Source: Lachnospiraceae bacterium
Lineage (GTDB): Bacteria > Bacillota_A > Clostridia > Lachnospirales > Lachnospiraceae
Assembly (NCBI GenBank): GCA_017634255.1
Contig: JAGBNT010000106.1
Location: 1 to 34,687, forward strand
DNA: 34,687 bases
Reading direction: 5' to 3'
Program-made: the position numbers and the translations under genes
Shown here: positions 32,484 through 34,687 of the stretch, piece by piece
How the letters are laid out: every line of letters starts with the position of its first letter
Numbering within the stretch: position 1 is the stretch's first letter
The notes under the pieces: generated by a model
What the model was told of the DNA's origin: nothing
Database searches by the model: none
Seen by the model: the letters and a program-made list of their open reading frames with translations, nothing else

Positions 32484-33641
32484 TTGAATAAACCTTTGAA
32501 AAAACGGAAACCTTTTGCAAAAAAAATTATTAAATGTCCTTATCTTATCCTTATTCTTGCAAGTGCTCTGATATTGACCATTTACGGGGCGCTGCTCAAA
32601 TTCGGGATAATTGCGCCCCGCTATGCCTTTGACGGCGCTTCGGGCTCGGATATACCCGTTGCAAGCGCGGTACATAACATTAAAGCGTTTTTCTCACCGG
32701 AATTAAGCTATGAACCTGTGAAATTCGTTCCCCCGGAGGGAGAGCTTCCGTCTGTCTCGCAGGCAGCCGGGAATACCGGCAAAGATGAGCCCCAGGCCAC
32801 CGACGGAGTTTCCTCAGATGAGGCAGAGGATCAGGAGGCAGAGAACGAGGAGACTTCTGCTTCCGAAGACGAAGAGACCGGGGAAGAGGATGCCGGCGAC
32901 GGAAACGAGGACGACGGCGACAAAGAGGACAGCGAAAAAGAGGATGAGCAGGACGAAGACCGGGAGGACGAAGAGGATGAGTCCGAAGATGAAGAGGTCA
33001 GCGAGGACGACGGTTCTTACAGTCCATACGGAGAGTTCGCTTCTGTAGACGACGATTATTTTGATGCAGAGACCCTGTTTATCGGGGATTCCAGGACAAA
33101 GGGCTTTGTGCTCTATTCGGGACTGGATCAGATAGGCTCATATGCTGAAAGCGGGTATGCCGTATACAGTGTATTTAAAAAGCCTATCGCAAAGACACCG
33201 ATAGGAAACTTTACTCTGGATCAGATGATGGCGGCGGAGCCGGGGAAGTATAAAAAGATATATCTGAAATTCGGTCTTAATGAGATGGGCTGGGGAAACG
33301 AGGAAATGTTTGACCAGAGCTATTACAATCTGGTGGACATGCTTAAATACTATCAGCCCGATGCTGTTATCTATATTCAGGGTATCTTCCCTGTGACGAA
33401 AAGTAAATCCGAGAGCTCAAAGATATACGGGCTCGAAAATGTAGCAGCGAGAAACGAGGAGCTAAGGCGGATAGCCGAGAATGAACATGTGTGCTTCCTC
33501 AACCTTGCGCCGGTTTTTGCCGACGAGGAAGGCTATCTTCCAGGAGAATATGCACCTGACGGTATCCACCTGAAGGCGCAGTATATCGAGCTATGGAAGG
33601 ATTATCTGAAAAGCCACGCGATAGTCAGGGAGGAGGACTGA
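32484..33641 (+). CDS. SGNH/GDSL-like membrane protein with polyacidic linker
   Basis: A 385-aa protein if the TTG at 32484 is used; GGAAAGA (32474-32480) is upstream. An earlier TTG (32472) has no ribosome binding site. Basic start, one membrane segment (about 18-40), then a linker (about 112-176) in which roughly two-thirds of residues are Asp/Glu. The SGNH domain follows: FIGDSRTKGF (Ser203), KFGLNEMG (Asn266) and DGIHL (Asp359, His362). The domain probably faces outside and completes acyl transfer to, or removal from, a surface polymer with the MBOAT protein. It ends 13 nt before the convergent patatin gene. Confidence 0.85.
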   Translation: MNKPLKKRKPFAKKIIKCPYLILILASALILTIYGALLKFGIIAPRYAFDGASGSDIPVASAVHNIKAFFSPELSYEPVKFVPPEGELPSVSQAAGNTGKDEPQATDGVSSDEAEDQEAENEETSASEDEETGEEDAGDGNEDDGDKEDSEKEDEQDEDREDEEDESEDEEVSEDDGSYSPYGEFASVDDDYFDAETLFIGDSRTKGFVLYSGLDQIGSYAESGYAVYSVFKKPIAKTPIGNFTLDQMMAAEPGKYKKIYLKFGLNEMGWGNEEMFDQSYYNLVDMLKYYQPDAVIYIQGIFPVTKSKSESSKIYGLENVAARNEELRRIAENEHVCFLNLAPVFADEEGYLPGEYAPDGIHLKAQYIELWKDYLKSHAIVREED

Positions 33642-33654
33642 GCTGCGGCAGGTC

Positions 33655-34488
33655 TTATATAAAGTCCTCCAGCCTCTTAGCGTCGTTAAGACCCTTCTGG
33701 TACAGCTCCTCCAGCTTTTCTTTGTCCCGTGTCAGGGTGCTTAAGCCCTTGATATCATCCGGGGCAAGGATGAGGACACGACCCTTGCGCTCCTCCGACA
33801 GCGCGAGATCCAGGCTTTGATTATATATCCTGCTGCGGTTTTGAAGGGCAGCAGCGGCTTTCGGAAATTTTTTCTTAAGCAGCAGGGCAACCTTGCGATC
33901 CTTGGAGGGGGAGCGGTAGTAGTTTTTGGGTCTGGTCAGCACTATCACCAGCTTATCACAGCCGTCCGACAGGGCTTTCTTTACCGGGATGGGGTCGCTT
34001 AAGCCTCCGTCATAGTACAGTCTGTTTTCGAAGGGATAGGGCTTGTTTACCGCGGGAACGCAGGAAGAGCACTTGACCGGGGTAAAATCATCGTATTTAT
34101 AGTCCGTTTTTTCGAAATACCGGGTTTCGCCCGTTTTCGCATCTGTAGCTACAGTATAAAATATTTTCCCGGAAGCGCTGAAGGTTTCATAATCCATGGG
34201 GTCTTCCCCGTCGTGTACGCACAGTGTTCCGAATACGTAGTCTAAATCCAGATAGGAGCCCGTCCTTATAAAGTTGCCGAAGCTCATATATTCCCTGCGA
34301 AAGGCATAGCACATATAGGAGCGGTAATTTCTTTTTTTCTGCCTGGCAATATAGGAGCAAAGGTTGGCACTGCCCGCGGAGACGCCGCAGCAGTAGTCAA
34401 ATTCTATTCCCTTATCCAGACAGTGATCCAAAATACCGGCGCCGTAAATCCCGCGAAGTCCGCCGCCTACATCGATTATTCCAAGCAT
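33655..34488 (-). CDS. Patatin-like phospholipase
   Basis: A 277-aa patatin-fold lipid hydrolase. The oxyanion-hole loop is GGGLRG (8-13), the nucleophile elbow GVSAG has Ser37, and the dyad Asp160 is in YYDGGLSDP. It is similar to the YjjU/RssA group of bacterial patatins; no signal peptide or membrane segment is seen, so it is probably cytoplasmic and may act on membrane phospholipids. The start has GGAAG or AAGGGG upstream. Its promoter should lie in or beyond the hairpin cluster near the window end. Only 13 nt separate it from the convergent SGNH gene. Confidence 0.92.
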   Translation of the reverse strand: MLGIIDVGGGLRGIYGAGILDHCLDKGIEFDYCCGVSAGSANLCSYIARQKKRNYRSYMCYAFRREYMSFGNFIRTGSYLDLDYVFGTLCVHDGEDPMDYETFSASGKIFYTVATDAKTGETRYFEKTDYKYDDFTPVKCSSCVPAVNKPYPFENRLYYDGGLSDPIPVKKALSDGCDKLVIVLTRPKNYYRSPSKDRKVALLLKKKFPKAAAALQNRSRIYNQSLDLALSEERKGRVLILAPDDIKGLSTLTRDKEKLEELYQKGLNDAKRLEDFI

Positions 34489-34528
34489 CTTCCAATCCCC
34501 TTCTTACGGTTGGGCGAGGGTCGTCCCT

Positions 34529-34678
34529 GTAACCGCAGCAAGTGCGGTTACTGTTCACAGCCTTTCAGGCTGCGAACGTAACGGGTTTTGCCAATTAAAT
34601 CGCCTTCGGCGATGGGGCAAAACCCATTTAAACCACAACACATTGGGGCGTAACTGCGCAGTAAATGCGCAGTTCGCC
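34529..34678. repeat. Cluster of four strong hairpins (palindromic repeat array)
   Basis: Hairpin 1: GTAACCGCA (34529-34537) with TGCGGTTAC (34543-34551). Hairpin 2: GTTAC 34547, GTTC and CAGCCT, with AGGCTG, GAAC and GTAAC (to 34582). Hairpin 3: GGGTTTTGCC (34583-34592) with GGCAAAACCC (34616-34625), enclosing ATCGCC with GGCGAT around a TTC loop. Hairpin 4: GGCG and AACTGCGCA (34647-34660) with TGCGCAGTT and CGCC (34666-34678). Hairpins 1 and 2 share bases 34547-34551 and cannot both form. The cluster is noncoding and probably continues beyond the window. Confidence 0.75.
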
Positions 34679-34687
34679 TGTGAACCA

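Noticed and set aside
32785..33048. 87-aa Arg/Lys/Thr-rich plus-strand ORF
   Set aside because: Frame-shifted shadow of the Asp/Glu-rich linker in the SGNH gene.

Overview
The window looks like the chromosome of a low-to-mid GC Firmicute, most likely a Lachnospiraceae (Clostridia). The grounds are strong AGGAGG-type ribosome binding sites, sigma-A promoters, heavy AGG/AGA and ATA codon use, and a gene set typical of that family (FapA/DUF342, a DUF5721-like protein, YhaO/YhaN-type proteins, GerMN lipoprotein, ComEA/ComEC, DegV, MBOAT plus SGNH). I see no phage genes, transposase, tRNA, rRNA or CRISPR array. Layout, region by region: (1) 1-10785, plus strand: a consensus promoter drives a tight eight-gene run of valS, a FapA-family protein, a 45-aa protein, a zinc-ribbon/TPR membrane protein, a membrane glycosyltransferase, an SbcD/YhaO-like phosphoesterase, a short SbcC/YhaN-like ATPase and a two-S1-domain RNA-binding protein. 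(2) 10765-12955, minus strand: argG, a DUF1294 membrane protein and a DUF5721-like protein, each overlapping the next. ArgG carries an unusual 65-residue Lys/Ala-rich tail. (3) 12956-13237: a divergent control region with a clear argG promoter and a cluster of ARG-box-like sites with a perfect 10-bp inverted repeat before argC. (4) 13238-18052, plus strand: argC, a GNAT acetyltransferase, argJ, argB and argD, which together take glutamate to N-acetylornithine and ornithine; ArgG then uses citrulline. (5) 18049-26681, plus strand: comEA, with a hairpin over its ribosome binding site, then a response regulator, a histidine kinase, a GerMN lipoprotein, comEC (apparently starting at an ATC codon behind a 12-nt Shine-Dalgarno) and a large Ig-like membrane-anchored protein. 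This links DNA uptake parts with an envelope-sensing two-component system. (6) 26682-27505, no protein gene: a 261-bp palindromic MITE-like element, then a roughly 405-nt unidentified structured RNA with a perfect consensus promoter and a 19-bp terminator stem. (7) 27506-28399, minus strand: a DegV lipid-binding protein. (8) 28464-33641, plus strand: holA, an 83-aa protein, glyA, an MBOAT O-acyltransferase and an SGNH-like membrane protein with a polyacidic linker; the last two probably acylate a surface polymer. (9) 33655-34488, minus strand: a patatin-like phospholipase, followed to the window edge by a cluster of four strong hairpins related to a short repeat at the left edge. The best candidates for something undescribed are the orphan RNA at 27042-27449, the histone-H1-like ArgG tail and the ATC start of comEC.
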